Shown here piece after piece: positions 12,061 through 22,481 of a DNA stretch of 64,000 nt; positions within the stretch are counted from its first letter, which is position 1; every line of letters begins with the position of its first letter. The translations under genes were made by a program, and so were the position numbers. Location of the stretch: the NCBI GenBank assembly GCA_963210315.1, contig OY723250.1:2418001-2482000 (forward strand). The letters are read 5' to 3'. Source of the DNA: Rhynchopus euleeides (taxonomy: Eukaryota > Euglenozoa > Diplonemea > Diplonemida > Diplonemidae). The notes under the pieces were generated by a model. It was given only the letters and a program-made list of their open reading frames with translations. It did not search any database and had not been told where the DNA came from.

Positions 12061-12888
12061 CCCACCTTGGCCGAGGTAGCTTCCGGTGGCAGGCAGTTCG
12101 TATCGTCACTTCGACAGGTCCAGTGTGTGTCTTGCTTAGTGCTGTTCATGGGTGTGTGGTGGAAATCTGGCAATAAACGCCGGCTTCCCCTCCCCACTCC
12201 GTGCCCAGCCTTCCCACTCCCTCCCCTCCTCCAAAGCCCTCCTTTCGCTCCAGTTCAAAGCTGCATGCATGTCGGGCATCCCTGTGTGTGACATTTCCCT
12301 GCTTCCTTCCTTGCGTGTCGAAATCAACTCATTTCTCCTCACAATATTAGTTCTGATTGTAATTCGGTGTGCAGTGCGCGACTTGATGCCTCAATCTATC
12401 TCGGGAATCTAGATCCTCAAACGTATCTAATGACTGGGGTGGAACGGAAATCTCCGTGTCCAACGTCTATTTCCCCCCCCTTCTGCCGCCCGTTGGGGCG
12501 GCACACAAACAGGGTGTCTCCGGATCCAGAGCGCTAAAAGGCCCCTGTTGTCCGTCGTGCGACGTGATCCCTTCCTCTTCTTGAGGATCGATACCCAGTC
12601 TGGCTTGGAGCACTTCTGTACGGTGCTCCGTCCTCGTGTGTCGCGTTTTCGTGTCATCACGTGTTTCTGATTTTGTTGCTGCGCCGTTGCTGTGCCAAAC
12701 GCGAAACCCAAATAAGACGCAGCTTCCTGCTCTGCTTCTCCTGCGGACGAGGGGGATGCGCAGGGCAGACGAGGCCACTTCCCCTTCCCCGTATTCCATG
12801 CGGAACGCGTTGGAGTGCACATCCATTTATCTTGTATTGCTCAGACACACCCCACCACTGACAGCTCAGCGGAGGCGAGGATCACAAC
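12061..12888. other. Intergenic, includes 5' flank shared with a downstream gene
   Basis: No supported gene. Its last ~110 bases resemble the 5' flank of the membrane-protein gene at 17521. Confidence 0.6.
12753..12862 (+). promoter_or_regulatory. 5' flank conserved between two neighbouring genes, copy 1
   Basis: Aligns with 17364-17505: both have CAGGGCA followed by ACGAGGCCACTTCCCC, then TGCGGAACG, GGAGTGCACA, a pyrimidine-rich stretch, GCTCAG and CACACCCCACC. Both lie immediately upstream of genes for secretory-pathway proteins that are otherwise unrelated. It may carry a promoter, 5' UTR or splice-acceptor context, or be a duplicated mobile fragment. Confidence 0.6.
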
Positions 12889-15800
12889 ATGCGGGCTGCA
12901 GTGCTGGTCGGTTGGGTGTTGGGGGTCGCAGCTCAACATGCGGCAGACACAACGGTAGGATCCATGCAGGGTGGTGAGCTCCTGGCAGGACAGAAGAGCT
13001 GGAACATGCCGGAAGCTTCCACAGCCGGGGGGTTCAAGGAACCGACCTGGAACGAGACTTACCCCACGTGGAACGGCACGTACCCGACATGGAACGAGAC
13101 CGACCCGACGTGGAACGGCACGTACCCGACCTGGAACGAGACTTTCCCGACATGGAACGATACCTACCCCACGTGGAACGGCACGTACCCGACCTGGAAC
13201 GAGACTTTCCCGACCTGGAACGAGACTTACCCCACATGGAACGAGACCTACCCGACCTGGAACGGCACGTACCCGACCTGGAACGAGACTTTCCCGACAT
13301 GGAACGATACCTACCCCACGTGGAACGGCACGTACCCGACCTGGAACGAGACTTACCCCACATGGAACGAGACCTACCCGACCTGGAACGGCACGTACCC
13401 GACCTGGAACGAGACTTTCCCGACATGGAACGATACCTACCCCACGTGGAACGGCACGTACCCGACCTGGAACGAGACTTTCCCGACCTGGAACGAGACT
13501 TACCCCACATGGAACGAGACCTACCCGACCTGGAACGGCACGTACCCGACCTGGAACGAGACTTTCCCGACATGGAACGATACCTACCCCACGTGGAACG
13601 GCACGTACCCGACCTGGAACGAGACTTACCCCACATGGAACGAGACCTACCCGACCTGGAACGGCACGTACCCGACCTGGAACGAGACTTTCCCGACATG
13701 GAACGAGACCTACCCGACCTGGAACGGCACGTACCCGACATGGAACGAGACTTACCCCACGTGGAACGGCACGTACCCGACCTGGAACGAGACTTTCCCG
13801 ACATGGAACGAGACCTACCCGACCTGGAACGGCACGTACCCGACCTGGAACGAGACTTTCCCGACCTGGAACGAGACTTACCCCACATGGAACGAGACCT
13901 ACCCGACCTGGAACGGCACGTACCCGACCTGGAACGAGACTTTCCCGACATGGAACGAGACCTACCCGACCTGGAACGGCACGTACCCGACCTGGAACGA
14001 GACTTTCCCGACCTGGAACGAGACTTACCCCACATGGAACGAGACCTACCCGACCTGGAACGGCACGTACCCGACCTGGAACGAGACTTTCCCGACATGG
14101 AACGATACCTACCCCACGTGGAACGGCACGTACCCGACCTGGAACGAGACTTTCCCGACCTGGAACGAGACTTACCCCACATGGAACGAGACCTACCCGA
14201 CCTGGAACGGCACGTACCCGACCTGGAACGAGACTTTCCCGACATGGAACGATACCTACCCCACGTGGAACGGCACGTACCCGACCTGGAACGAGACTTA
14301 CCCCACATGGAACGAGACCTACCCGACCTGGAACGGCACGTACCCGACCTGGAACGAGACTTTCCCGACATGGAACGAGACCTACCCGACCTGGAACGGC
14401 ACGTACCCGACATGGAACGAGACTTACCCCACGTGGAACGGCACGTACCCGACCTGGAACGAGACTTTCCCGACATGGAACGAGACCTACCCGACCTGGA
14501 ACGGCACGTACCCGACCTGGAACGAGACTTTCCCGACCTGGAACGAGACTTACCCCACATGGAACGAGACCTACCCGACCTGGAACGGCACGTACCCGAC
14601 CTGGAACGAGACTTTCCCGACATGGAACGAGACCTACCCGACCTGGAACGGCACGTACCCGACCTGGAACGAGACTTTCCCGACCTGGAACGAGACTTAC
14701 CCCACATGGAACGAGACCTACCCGACCTGGAACGGCACGTACCCGACCTGGAACGAGACCTACCCGACCTGGAACGGCACGTACCCGACCTGGAACGAGA
14801 CTTTCCCGACCTGGAACGAGACTTACCCCACATGGAACGAGACCTACCCGACCTGGAACGGCACGTACCCGACCTGGAACGAGACCTACCCGACCTGGAA
14901 CGGCACGTACCCGACCTGGAACGAGACTTTCCCGACCTGGAACGAGACTTACCCCACATGGAACGAGACCTCCCCGACCTGGAACGGCACGTACCCGACC
15001 TGGAACGAGACTTTCCCGACATGGAACGAGACCTACCCGACCTGGAACGGCACGTACCCGACCTGGAACGAGACTTTCCCGACCTGGAACGAGACTTACC
15101 CCACATGGAACGAGACCTACCCGACCTGGAACGGCACGTACCCGACCTGGAACGAGACTTTCCCGACATGGAACGAGACCTACCCGACCTGGAACGGCAC
15201 GTACCCGACATGGAACGAGACTTACCCCACGTGGAACGGCACGTACCCGACCTGGAACGAGACTTTCCCGACATGGAACGAGACCTACCCGACCTGGAAC
15301 GGCACGTACCCGACCTGGAACGAGACTTTCCCGACCTGGAACGAGACTTACCCCACATGGAACGAGACCTACCCGACCTGGAACGGCACGTACCCGACCT
15401 GGAACGAGACTTTCCCGACATGGAACGAGACCTACCCGACCTGGAACGGCACGTACCCGACCTGGAACGAGACTTTCCCGACCTGGAACGAGACTTACCC
15501 CACATGGAACGAGACCTACCCGACCTGGAACGGCACGTACCCGACATGGAACGAGACCTACCCCACGTGGAACGGCACATTCCCTCGTGAGCAGAACGCT
15601 TCGCGCAACACCACGGTTCCTGTGGACCTGGAGCTGCAGTGCATCATGACGGAGCAGGGCGGGCTCTTGGCATCGGACACAACGTTTGGTGCGGACTGCT
15701 GCAGGATGTTCGGCATCGGGTGCCCTGCCCCCTTCTCCTGCTTCGGCACGTCTGGGTGGACAGCGTCGCAGGAGTCGTGGTGCTGCCGTGCCAGGGATGC

Positions 15801-16638
15801 CGGGTGTCTGCACACCTGCGATGTCGCGACAGACGCGATGGGCTCCGAAGAGGCCGCGTACTGCTGCGACCGGAAGGGCGTTGCCTGTGCTGCGGCTTGG
15901 CAGGAGGAGCAGGCGCGTGTCGACGAGCAGCGGGATCTGGCTGAGGAGGCAGCGGGTGTGGAGCGCCAGGAGGTGCGCCTGCAGGTGCTGGGGCTGGTGT
16001 CGGAGCTTGCTGCGAACCCCAAGAAGGTGCTGCGGCGTCTGCGCTGGGCGCTGCTGGCGGCGTCGCTGCTGCTGCAAGAAGAGCCCGAGAGTCTGGTGGT
16101 GACGGCGTTGGGCGCTGTCGCGAACAAGACGCGCGTGTCTGTGCCGCACACGTGGAATGCGGAGCTGCTGGCGGAGGAGCGTGTGGGTGTGCAGCAGTGG
16201 CTCAAGCCTGCCGGGCGTGGTGCCTCTGTGCTCGGTGCTGCAGGGCGGCAGCAGCAGGACGCACTGTACATCGACTACGCGGTGACCGGGAAGTCCAAGG
16301 CAAAGGTTGCGCAGGCAGTGCGGCAGATCGACACCCAGGTCGAGACGGGCTCGCTGGGTGGGAAGGCTGGGCCTGAGGTGCACACGCTTCCCAACGCAGT
16401 GCCGGTGCCGGGACCCACATCGTCGTCGTCTTCGGACAAGGGGTGGGCGTGGGCGCTTGCTGGTGTGCTTGGTGCGCTGTGCGTTGGGACAGGCATTGCG
16501 GCGGTGGTTGTGCATCAGCGCCGCACGCGCGACGCACACGCCACATCTGGGCTGTACGAGGTGGTGTGCCAGGAGGTGTGCGAGGAGCACATGTACGCAC
16601 TGTCCCCGTCAAGCAAGGCTGGCCCTGGTCAGCTGTAA
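12889..16638 (+). CDS. Surface protein with 121 N-glycosylation heptad repeats
   Basis: Single-exon, 1249-residue, predicted type I membrane protein. It begins with a signal peptide (MRAAVLVGWVLGVAAQ). From 13042 to 15582 there are exactly 121 head-to-tail heptads of consensus P-T-W-N-[E/G/D]-T-[Y/F], with rare D or S at the last position. Every heptad holds an N-X-T sequon, so the segment should be a heavily glycosylated stalk if modified. After it comes a Cys-rich region (about 15640-15890) with paired-Cys motifs such as CCRMFGIGC, WCCRARDAGC and YCCDRKGVAC, then a charged helical stretch. A membrane span (about 16441-16510, GWAWALAGVLGALCVGTGIA) precedes a short tail of about 40 residues. 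The function is unknown; cell-surface coat or adhesion is an inference. Confidence 0.85.
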   Translation: MRAAVLVGWVLGVAAQHAADTTVGSMQGGELLAGQKSWNMPEASTAGGFKEPTWNETYPTWNGTYPTWNETDPTWNGTYPTWNETFPTWNDTYPTWNGTYPTWNETFPTWNETYPTWNETYPTWNGTYPTWNETFPTWNDTYPTWNGTYPTWNETYPTWNETYPTWNGTYPTWNETFPTWNDTYPTWNGTYPTWNETFPTWNETYPTWNETYPTWNGTYPTWNETFPTWNDTYPTWNGTYPTWNETYPTWNETYPTWNGTYPTWNETFPTWNETYPTWNGTYPTWNETYPTWNGTYPTWNETFPTWNETYPTWNGTYPTWNETFPTWNETYPTWNETYPTWNGTYPTWNETFPTWNETYPTWNGTYPTWNETFPTWNETYPTWNETYPTWNGTYPTWNETFPTWNDTYPTWNGTYPTWNETFPTWNETYPTWNETYPTWNGTYPTWNETFPTWNDTYPTWNGTYPTWNETYPTWNETYPTWNGTYPTWNETFPTWNETYPTWNGTYPTWNETYPTWNGTYPTWNETFPTWNETYPTWNGTYPTWNETFPTWNETYPTWNETYPTWNGTYPTWNETFPTWNETYPTWNGTYPTWNETFPTWNETYPTWNETYPTWNGTYPTWNETYPTWNGTYPTWNETFPTWNETYPTWNETYPTWNGTYPTWNETYPTWNGTYPTWNETFPTWNETYPTWNETSPTWNGTYPTWNETFPTWNETYPTWNGTYPTWNETFPTWNETYPTWNETYPTWNGTYPTWNETFPTWNETYPTWNGTYPTWNETYPTWNGTYPTWNETFPTWNETYPTWNGTYPTWNETFPTWNETYPTWNETYPTWNGTYPTWNETFPTWNETYPTWNGTYPTWNETFPTWNETYPTWNETYPTWNGTYPTWNETYPTWNGTFPREQNASRNTTVPVDLELQCIMTEQGGLLASDTTFGADCCRMFGIGCPAPFSCFGTSGWTASQESWCCRARDAGCLHTCDVATDAMGSEEAAYCCDRKGVACAAAWQEEQARVDEQRDLAEEAAGVERQEVRLQVLGLVSELAANPKKVLRRLRWALLAASLLLQEEPESLVVTALGAVANKTRVSVPHTWNAELLAEERVGVQQWLKPAGRGASVLGAAGRQQQDALYIDYAVTGKSKAKVAQAVRQIDTQVETGSLGGKAGPEVHTLPNAVPVPGPTSSSSSDKGWAWALAGVLGALCVGTGIAAVVVHQRRTRDAHATSGLYEVVCQEVCEEHMYALSPSSKAGPGQL
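13042..15582 (+). repeat. 21-bp coding minisatellite, 121 units
   Basis: In-frame 21-bp tandem repeat (2541 bases = 121 x 21) encoding the heptads of the surface protein. Units fall into a few sequence types (for example those ending GACTTACCCC, GACTTTCCCG, GATACCTACC, GGCACGTACC), which recur in longer blocks of about six to nine units. This higher-order pattern points to unequal exchange of multi-unit blocks. The repeat has no stop codon in several other frames, which creates long artefactual frames on both strands. Confidence 0.97.
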
Positions 16639-17520
16639 GCTGCTTCTGGCCTACGCACTGCCCCCTCTGTCAATACATTATGATCATCCTCTATCTCCCC
16701 TTCGTCTTTGACATAAACACTTCCTTTCTCTGGCCCCGCTGCCTTAGGGGTTGTCACCTCTTCCCCCGCAGCAGGCCAGCTGCAGCTGCAGTCCTTTGCT
16801 GGCACGGCAGCTGTGCATAGACCCCTGACCTGCGTGACAGCAACCTGCCGGGACAGCCCGCGAACCCAGGTGTCCAGACGTCTGCCACCTGTGAAGCTGC
16901 ATGTCCCGCGCTCTGCGTGTCACGCCAGGAGCAATCTCCGGTAGCAATACTCTCCCTCCACCCTTGTGCGTGTGGTGCTGGCCTTGTGCATGGGTGCAAC
17001 ATCCCTCCCATCGGGGATGCTGCGCGTCGTTGCGTGTCTAAGCGCCATTTGACTGGTTTCCCTTTTCTGGCCACGCCTGCTGGCCGGACCGCTCTTCTCT
17101 GTCTGCCTTCACCCACCGGGTGCTCCTCTTTTGCGTGCTTCAAACAACCTGCTTTGGGTCTCTGCCTTCGTCCTGACTGAAGAGCCCCATGCAGATGCCC
17201 TTCTCAAGCTGTTTCACCTGGAACCTGTGTCTAGGAAAAGCTGACCGCCACCCAACAGTCCATCATTTCCTCAGCCCCGTGAGGCCATCGGAAGGTGGGC
17301 CCTCAGCAGCAGAGCTGTCTGCAGCCCTGCAGGCTGTGGGCCTGCGAGTCCGTGGGGCAGAAGGATGCTCAGGGCATACGAGGCCACTTCCCCCCCCCCC
17401 CCTCCCCTTATTCTTTGCGGAACGAATTGGTGGCTTTGGAGTGCACACATTCACTTCCTTTGATTTGCTTTGCTCAGCCGCACACCCCACCCCACAGAGG
17501 ACACACCACCCCTGCCCGCA
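16639..17520. other. Intergenic, includes conserved 5' flank
   Basis: No supported gene in the first ~720 bases. The last ~150 bases contain the flank shared with the upstream gene. Confidence 0.6.
17364..17505 (+). promoter_or_regulatory. 5' flank conserved between two neighbouring genes, copy 2
   Basis: Counterpart of 12753-12862, with an expanded C-run after CCACTTCCCC and an insertion before GGAGTGCACA. It ends with CACCCCACAG about 20 bases before the ATG, a good splice-acceptor context. Confidence 0.6.
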
Positions 17521-19389
17521 ATGCGGACCCTCCTCCTCCTCCTCCTGCTGGCATGCTGTGCGGCGCTGTGCGCAGCACAGCCAACAACCCCGGCCCCTGA
17601 CACGCCTCTCCCGGACAGTGAAGATCCTGAAGAGCCTGAAGAGGAGGCGAAGTCGTCGCCTCTGAAGTGGCTCCCTCTGGCTGTGGCCTTCGGCCTCACG
17701 GCAGGGATGACCATCGTCGCCGGTGTGATGGCGTGGAAGAGCGGCAGGCCTGGAGTCTCTGTGAAGCACTCCCTGACTCTGATGCTCCCGCCTTTGAGCG
17801 TTGCGGAGCTGAAACGCGCCTTCACCACCGACATGCGACCCCTGTCACCCACACGGAGCGAGGCGGAAGCTCTCGAGACGGCGCGGGTGAGCACGCCGTT
17901 CGCCTCTTCGCTGCTGTGCTGGCGGCGCACGTCGCTGTCGCTGTCCATCATATTCTACTTCGCATCCGCCATCATCACTCTGGTCGGCCTTGCTGACGAC
18001 GGCACCCTCGGCGTGAGTGTGAAGCGTTCCGCCCCCTTCTCCGATGATATCGCGCTGAGGGCTCGCATGAAGGAGCGCATGCTGGCCCTGATCCCCCTCT
18101 GCCAGTCTCTCATCGCCGTGCTGTTCTACTCCATTGCCCTCTACAGGTGGCATGACCTGGCGCGGTCGCGCTCCCTCGTGGTGTGCGGGTGGGCGTTCGT
18201 CTTCCTCATGCCCTTTGCCTACTTCAGCCTCCCGTGGCTCGACATCGACTCTCCGCAGAACTACGTCACGGACATGTGCAAGTTTCTGGTGCAGGCACTG
18301 AACGGCGCTGTGCAGGGCAGTGACGTGCAGATCCTGTTCGACTCCGCCCCGATGGAGGTCTCCGTGATGTGCGCTGGTGACTCGACCCAGATCTCCAACA
18401 GGTTCACCGAAGGGCTTGTCACCGTGATTGGGGGTGGTACATTCGGCACTCTAGCGATGACGTTCATCGGGCTTGTGCTGCGCTACGTCATCTACGTGCC
18501 TTTCCTCATCGCGTCCTTCGAGGTGATGAAGGCTCTGGCACCGGGTGTCCTCGGTGTGCTGACGGGTCTGCAGTCCGGCGTGCTCATCTGCAAGACGATG
18601 TTTCCCGGAGCCCGCCTCACGTCGTGGCTGCTGATTATCCTTCAGGCGTGCACCATCCCTGTCGTCATGTTCCTCTGCGCGGTCATCCTTGTCGTCGTCG
18701 GCACGGTCCCTGTCATGGTAACCGCCCTGGCGCTGACCGCAAGCATGGGGCTCTACATCGCGTTTCCGAAGAAGCTCCTGCAGGCTGTGACTCCGGAAGA
18801 GACGGAGGCAGTCATGAAAAAGTTCTCACGTATCTCCCTTGTGCTGAAGCTGATCGGCCTCGCCGCCCTGATTGTTGGGGTGCTGATCGCACCCCACCTG
18901 GTGGCCCTGAAGGACGAAGGCGTCGATGTGGTGACGAAGGCGCTGAAGCCGCTCACAATCCTCAAGATGGCCATCTCCTTCCTGGCAGGGATGTTCGGGT
19001 CAAAGATTGTGTTCGTCGACATTGTGGTGTACATCGTGATGAGCACATACATCGGATGCTTCGAAGATGCGCAGGAGGCGCGTGAGGCGACCATGCGGTC
19101 CCTCCTGAATCTCTGCTGCACCTTCGACGACTACGAGGGTCAGTGCGAAACGTATCTGCCCGGCCACACCAGCCTGACGCTCGTCGATGCGCTTCCTCCG
19201 GGGCAGTCTGTTTGCAACACGGAGGGTGGCATCAACGCATCGCCCCTCCTGGCGAAGATGCAGCCGCTGCCGCTTCAGACGAACCCTGTGCAGGTCAGCC
19301 CTGCTGCCTCACAGGGGCCGTCCTCGCCTGAGGGGCACAACATGTCAGAGTTATCCGGCGGCGGCCGTCCCAACTTCTCGGTTGTGTGA
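17521..19389 (+). CDS. Polytopic membrane protein, unknown function
   Basis: Single-exon protein of 622 residues. I chose the ATG at 17521 because it starts a clear signal peptide (MRTLLLLLLLACCAALCAA); an in-frame ATG at 17470 would bury it. A short Pro/Glu-rich segment follows, then about nine or ten hydrophobic segments, including LPLAVAFGLTAGMTIVAGV, LSIIFYFASAIITLVGLA, MLALIPLCQSLIAVLFYSIA, a long hydrophobic block around 18420-18770, and LVLKLIGLAALIVGVLIAP. The C-terminal ~90 residues are soluble and Pro/Ser-rich. I do not recognise a transporter signature. It follows the glycan-repeat gene at 0.9 kb on the same strand and shares its 5' flank. Confidence 0.8.
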   Translation: MRTLLLLLLLACCAALCAAQPTTPAPDTPLPDSEDPEEPEEEAKSSPLKWLPLAVAFGLTAGMTIVAGVMAWKSGRPGVSVKHSLTLMLPPLSVAELKRAFTTDMRPLSPTRSEAEALETARVSTPFASSLLCWRRTSLSLSIIFYFASAIITLVGLADDGTLGVSVKRSAPFSDDIALRARMKERMLALIPLCQSLIAVLFYSIALYRWHDLARSRSLVVCGWAFVFLMPFAYFSLPWLDIDSPQNYVTDMCKFLVQALNGAVQGSDVQILFDSAPMEVSVMCAGDSTQISNRFTEGLVTVIGGGTFGTLAMTFIGLVLRYVIYVPFLIASFEVMKALAPGVLGVLTGLQSGVLICKTMFPGARLTSWLLIILQACTIPVVMFLCAVILVVVGTVPVMVTALALTASMGLYIAFPKKLLQAVTPEETEAVMKKFSRISLVLKLIGLAALIVGVLIAPHLVALKDEGVDVVTKALKPLTILKMAISFLAGMFGSKIVFVDIVVYIVMSTYIGCFEDAQEAREATMRSLLNLCCTFDDYEGQCETYLPGHTSLTLVDALPPGQSVCNTEGGINASPLLAKMQPLPLQTNPVQVSPAASQGPSSPEGHNMSELSGGGRPNFSVV

Positions 19390-19836
19390 GTGTGTGTGAC
19401 AAAAGCAGACAGGTGAGCTCAGGCTTGGTTCTCGCTTTGTGGACTCCAGGGTGGGGGCACTGTACGAAGCCCGTTTGCGAACCCTAACTTCAATACGCAC
19501 AGACCATTGCTGTGGGAAGCAGCACCGCCATCACGAGATGCCTGACGACAGTGCCAAAGGGTGGTAACTGATCTGCAGAAGGGATACGAGTGAATCTGAC
19601 AAGACAGAGGAGAAAATGCACCCACACACACTGCTGCCACTGCTCCGTTTATTATTAAAATCTAAAGCACTTCGCACTCCCAAGCAGCGGTCTCGCTGGG
19701 TTCGGCCTCCAAACTTTATTAGGTATGGCAGCTGCCACACCACATGGTTCTGTGAAAAAAAGGAGAAGGTGCGCCCTCCGCGCCACCCCTTCCTCGAGAT
19801 GCACAATCGCATAGGTGCAACCGTGCAAGAGTGTCA

Positions 19837-20166
19837 CATGCCACAGGGGGTCTGGGGGGCGGAGCCCCCCAGCCGCCGGAGGCCACGGTAGTGAACAGTG
19901 AACCGGGTGAGTCGGGCCGCGTTTGAGTGTGGCCGGGACACCATCGATGTGACAAAATGTCGCGCAAGGACATGTCACAGGGGGTCTGGGGGGCGGAGCC
20001 CCCCAGCCGCCGGAGGCCACGGTAGTGAACAGTGAACCGGGTGAGCCGGGCCGCGTTTGAGTGTGGCCGGGACACCATCGATGTGACAAAATGTCGCGCA
20101 AGGACATGTCACAGGGGGTCTGGGGGGCGGAGCCCCCCAGCCGCCGCAGGCCACGGTAGTGAACAG
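19837..20166 (+). repeat. 133-bp tandem repeat with GC hairpin, 2.5 copies
   Basis: Copies start at 19837, 19971 and 20104; the third stops after GTAGTGAACAG. Each begins CATGTCACAGGGGG and contains the inverted repeat CTGGGGGGC-GGA-GCCCCCCAG followed by CACGGTAGTGAACAG. A 55-bp inverted relative lies at 48561-48615. All are non-coding. Confidence 0.9.
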
Positions 20167-20852
20167 CTCTTGTGGGCGGAAGGGCGAGTGGAAGGGCAAC
20201 TTTTTTTCTAGGTTTCGACTCACGAAACCTAGAAAACCCTAGAAAAAAGGTTGCTCCTCCCAAATCTGGGATTGGGCACCCACGTTAGTGACACCCCTGA
20301 AATTGGGCAGTGAAAATACCCCCCCAAAAAAATAATCCAGGTATGGCAGCCGGTATGGCGCTGCCATACCAAGAAAAATCCAGAATTTTATTAGGTATGG
20401 CCGATGCCATACCAGCCAGACCTGGCACGAGACCACTGCTCCCAAGGGGGGGTGATGTGTGCGTTTCTCCCAAAAAAGTATATTGTTTTAAACCCTAACG
20501 AAAGAACAACCGGAGGAACGCCGCTGCCCCATTCTTTCTGGGGCGATGGTAAGACATCCCAACCTAGCCGCAGCCTCCCTACCCCACCCTACTCTCCTTC
20601 CTACAGCAATGGGTACTCTTCTGTTCTCATCAATTTCCGAGCTAATTCTGCTCGTATCTCGTTTCAATGTGTTCCACTGACTGGGAGGGGGGAATGGGGT
20701 GGTGTTGAGTGTGGGCGGTGTGCCCTTCGCCCTGATGATGAGGCGAGGGACGGAGCAGGTGGGTGGGTTGCCGCTCTGGCTGTTGTCACAGAGCGAAGGC
20801 CCGAAGCTTGCGTTTCTTCATTCAGCCCCCCCTCCCCCTTTATTTTTATTCC

Positions 20853-21033
20853 GCACACTCGTGTGAGCAGAAAGTCACCCACCACAGCAGCATCCAAACG
20901 TGCTCTACACACTAACCCCACCCTTCATCAGGCTCAGGGTGTGATTATCACTTCAGGGTTTGTGTGCAGAAGCGTCAACGCATCAACAAACAAAATACAG
21001 GCTAAGAGCGGTTGCTGCTGCATGGTGAAGTGA
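20853..21033 (+). repeat. Dispersed repeat family X, copy 1
   Basis: Shares GCACACTCGTGTGAGC, AAACGTGCTCTA, ACTAACCCCACCCTTCATC, GGCTCAGGGTGTGAT and AGAAGCGTCAACGCA in order with 62459-62645 (same strand) and with the reverse complement of 52429-52873. Confidence 0.8.
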
Positions 21034-21065
21034 CTTTCTACCGTAAGCACATGCATGATGCGTAA

Positions 21066-21195
21066 AAGTGTAGGAGTGCTTCCGACGACCTGCTTCTTTT
21101 CTGTGTGTCTTGCTATTTCGTGTTTACATGTGCTCCACCCCATCAAAGCAGCAGGCTCTAGGGTGGTGGAAGCGTCAACGCATCATTAAGGAAGA
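21066..21195 (+). repeat. Dispersed repeat family Y, copy 2
   Basis: Similar to 3230-3355; it lies just after a family X copy and also ends in a GAAGCGTCAACGCATCA block, so X and Y may be parts of one longer element. Confidence 0.6.
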
Positions 21196-22481
21196 AGGAA
21201 GCACGGTCGCTACGATTTTTTCATAGCGTAAGGAGTACGACGCTGCGTGAGCACCCGAGCAGGCTTCAAAGCCACCCCTCAGGGCCAGACTTTGTGGTTG
21301 TGCCTTGTGACCCTTTTGTGGGGCCACGTTTTGTGCGTCTGCTGCGTATGATCCTTGTTGGGATGTGCACACCCCTCTCCCGCCCTCAGGGCAGTTGCTG
21401 CTTCTGGGGGCTTCCACATCAACGCACCCAGGGTCACAGCTGCATTTCAGGTGAAAGTTCCCACATAGGCTTTGCTGCGGGTGCCGAAACTGGTGTGTTA
21501 TGGAAAATTTATCCTGCACGAAAGCCTTTGTTTGCGCACCTGGGGTGTCGGTGAACAAAACCATTGCTCCCACTGGCAACCCTTATTTTTACAAGCTAGA
21601 TTTTCTGGGTGTTTCTCGCGATCGACGAATACCCTCTGGTGCTTCTCTCCCCTTTCTGATTTGCAGACACGAAGTATTTTTTCTGACAGCAAAAGGCATC
21701 TCTGCTGCTTGAACACCTCTCCTCTCCTCTCCCTCTCTCCCCCCCCTGTAGGCCTCGCCTTGCAGGAGAATCTCTCAGGAAGATCTGCCCCCCCCCCCCC
21801 CCACCCTCCGCCCCCTTTCTTTTTGCTTCGGTTTTGGCACGTTGCTGTTTGTGTTGCTGTTTACCCCATCACACATATCATCCTCACTACCACCCCGCCC
21901 TGCTCAGGGCTCCGACAAGAATTCGAAAAAATCGTTTGAATCCGCTGGGCGGAGCCAATGTCCTTTATCAGACCAGGTTCGGTTCGCCGCCGACACCTGG
22001 CTTTCCCGCACAGGGGGGTGGGAGTGCGCTGATCAAGAAAATTGCATGGAGCCCATGTTGTGTCAACACCGTGCTTCAATACTGTGTGGTACTGTTTGAT
22101 GCTATAATATTATATAAACTGTTAGCGAGACCTGTGAGGGTCCCTCTTTCTGCAGTTTAGTGTGGAAGTGCTCCTCCCCAGCCCCGCCCCGCCCCCGCCC
22201 TCCCTACCTATTTTGTCGAGTGCGTGTTGAATCCCATAAGAATCACACTTTCGGAGAGGGGGATAGAAGAAAGGGGCATAGCACAAGTGACGCTTTCCCC
22301 TCATATGCCTTGTGCATTTTTTCCATGGGGGGCCATCGCTATGGTGCCGAAAATGGTGTGTTTTTTTTGGTTCATTTTCTCCTCTACTTTTTTTGTGAGA
22401 GAAATATAAAGAAGAAGGCAGAAAAAGGCGGGCCGCACTTTTTCCGAAAATTTACCGAGAGCGACTGCCCCCCCCCCCCCC

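Larger units (their letters stand above)
19390..22481. other. Intergenic, repeat-rich
   Basis: No supported gene. It contains 133-bp tandem repeats (19837-20166), short GGTATGGC/GCCATACC palindromes (about 19722, 20341, 20395), dispersed repeats X (20853-21033) and Y (21066-21195), and C-runs at about 21738 and 21790. It ends in the C14 tract abutting the transposon at 22482. Confidence 0.6.

Noticed and set aside
12841..16590. 1249-residue open frame on the minus strand across the minisatellite, plus two further long + frames (12971-15649, 13068-15590)
   Set aside because: The 21-bp unit lacks stop codons in these frames. They have no signal peptide or domain, while the + frame from 12889 has signal peptide, Cys-rich domain and membrane span.
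17470..17520. Earlier in-frame ATG for the polytopic membrane protein
   Set aside because: It would put 17 polar residues before a textbook signal peptide and start upstream of the likely splice acceptor CCCCACAG.
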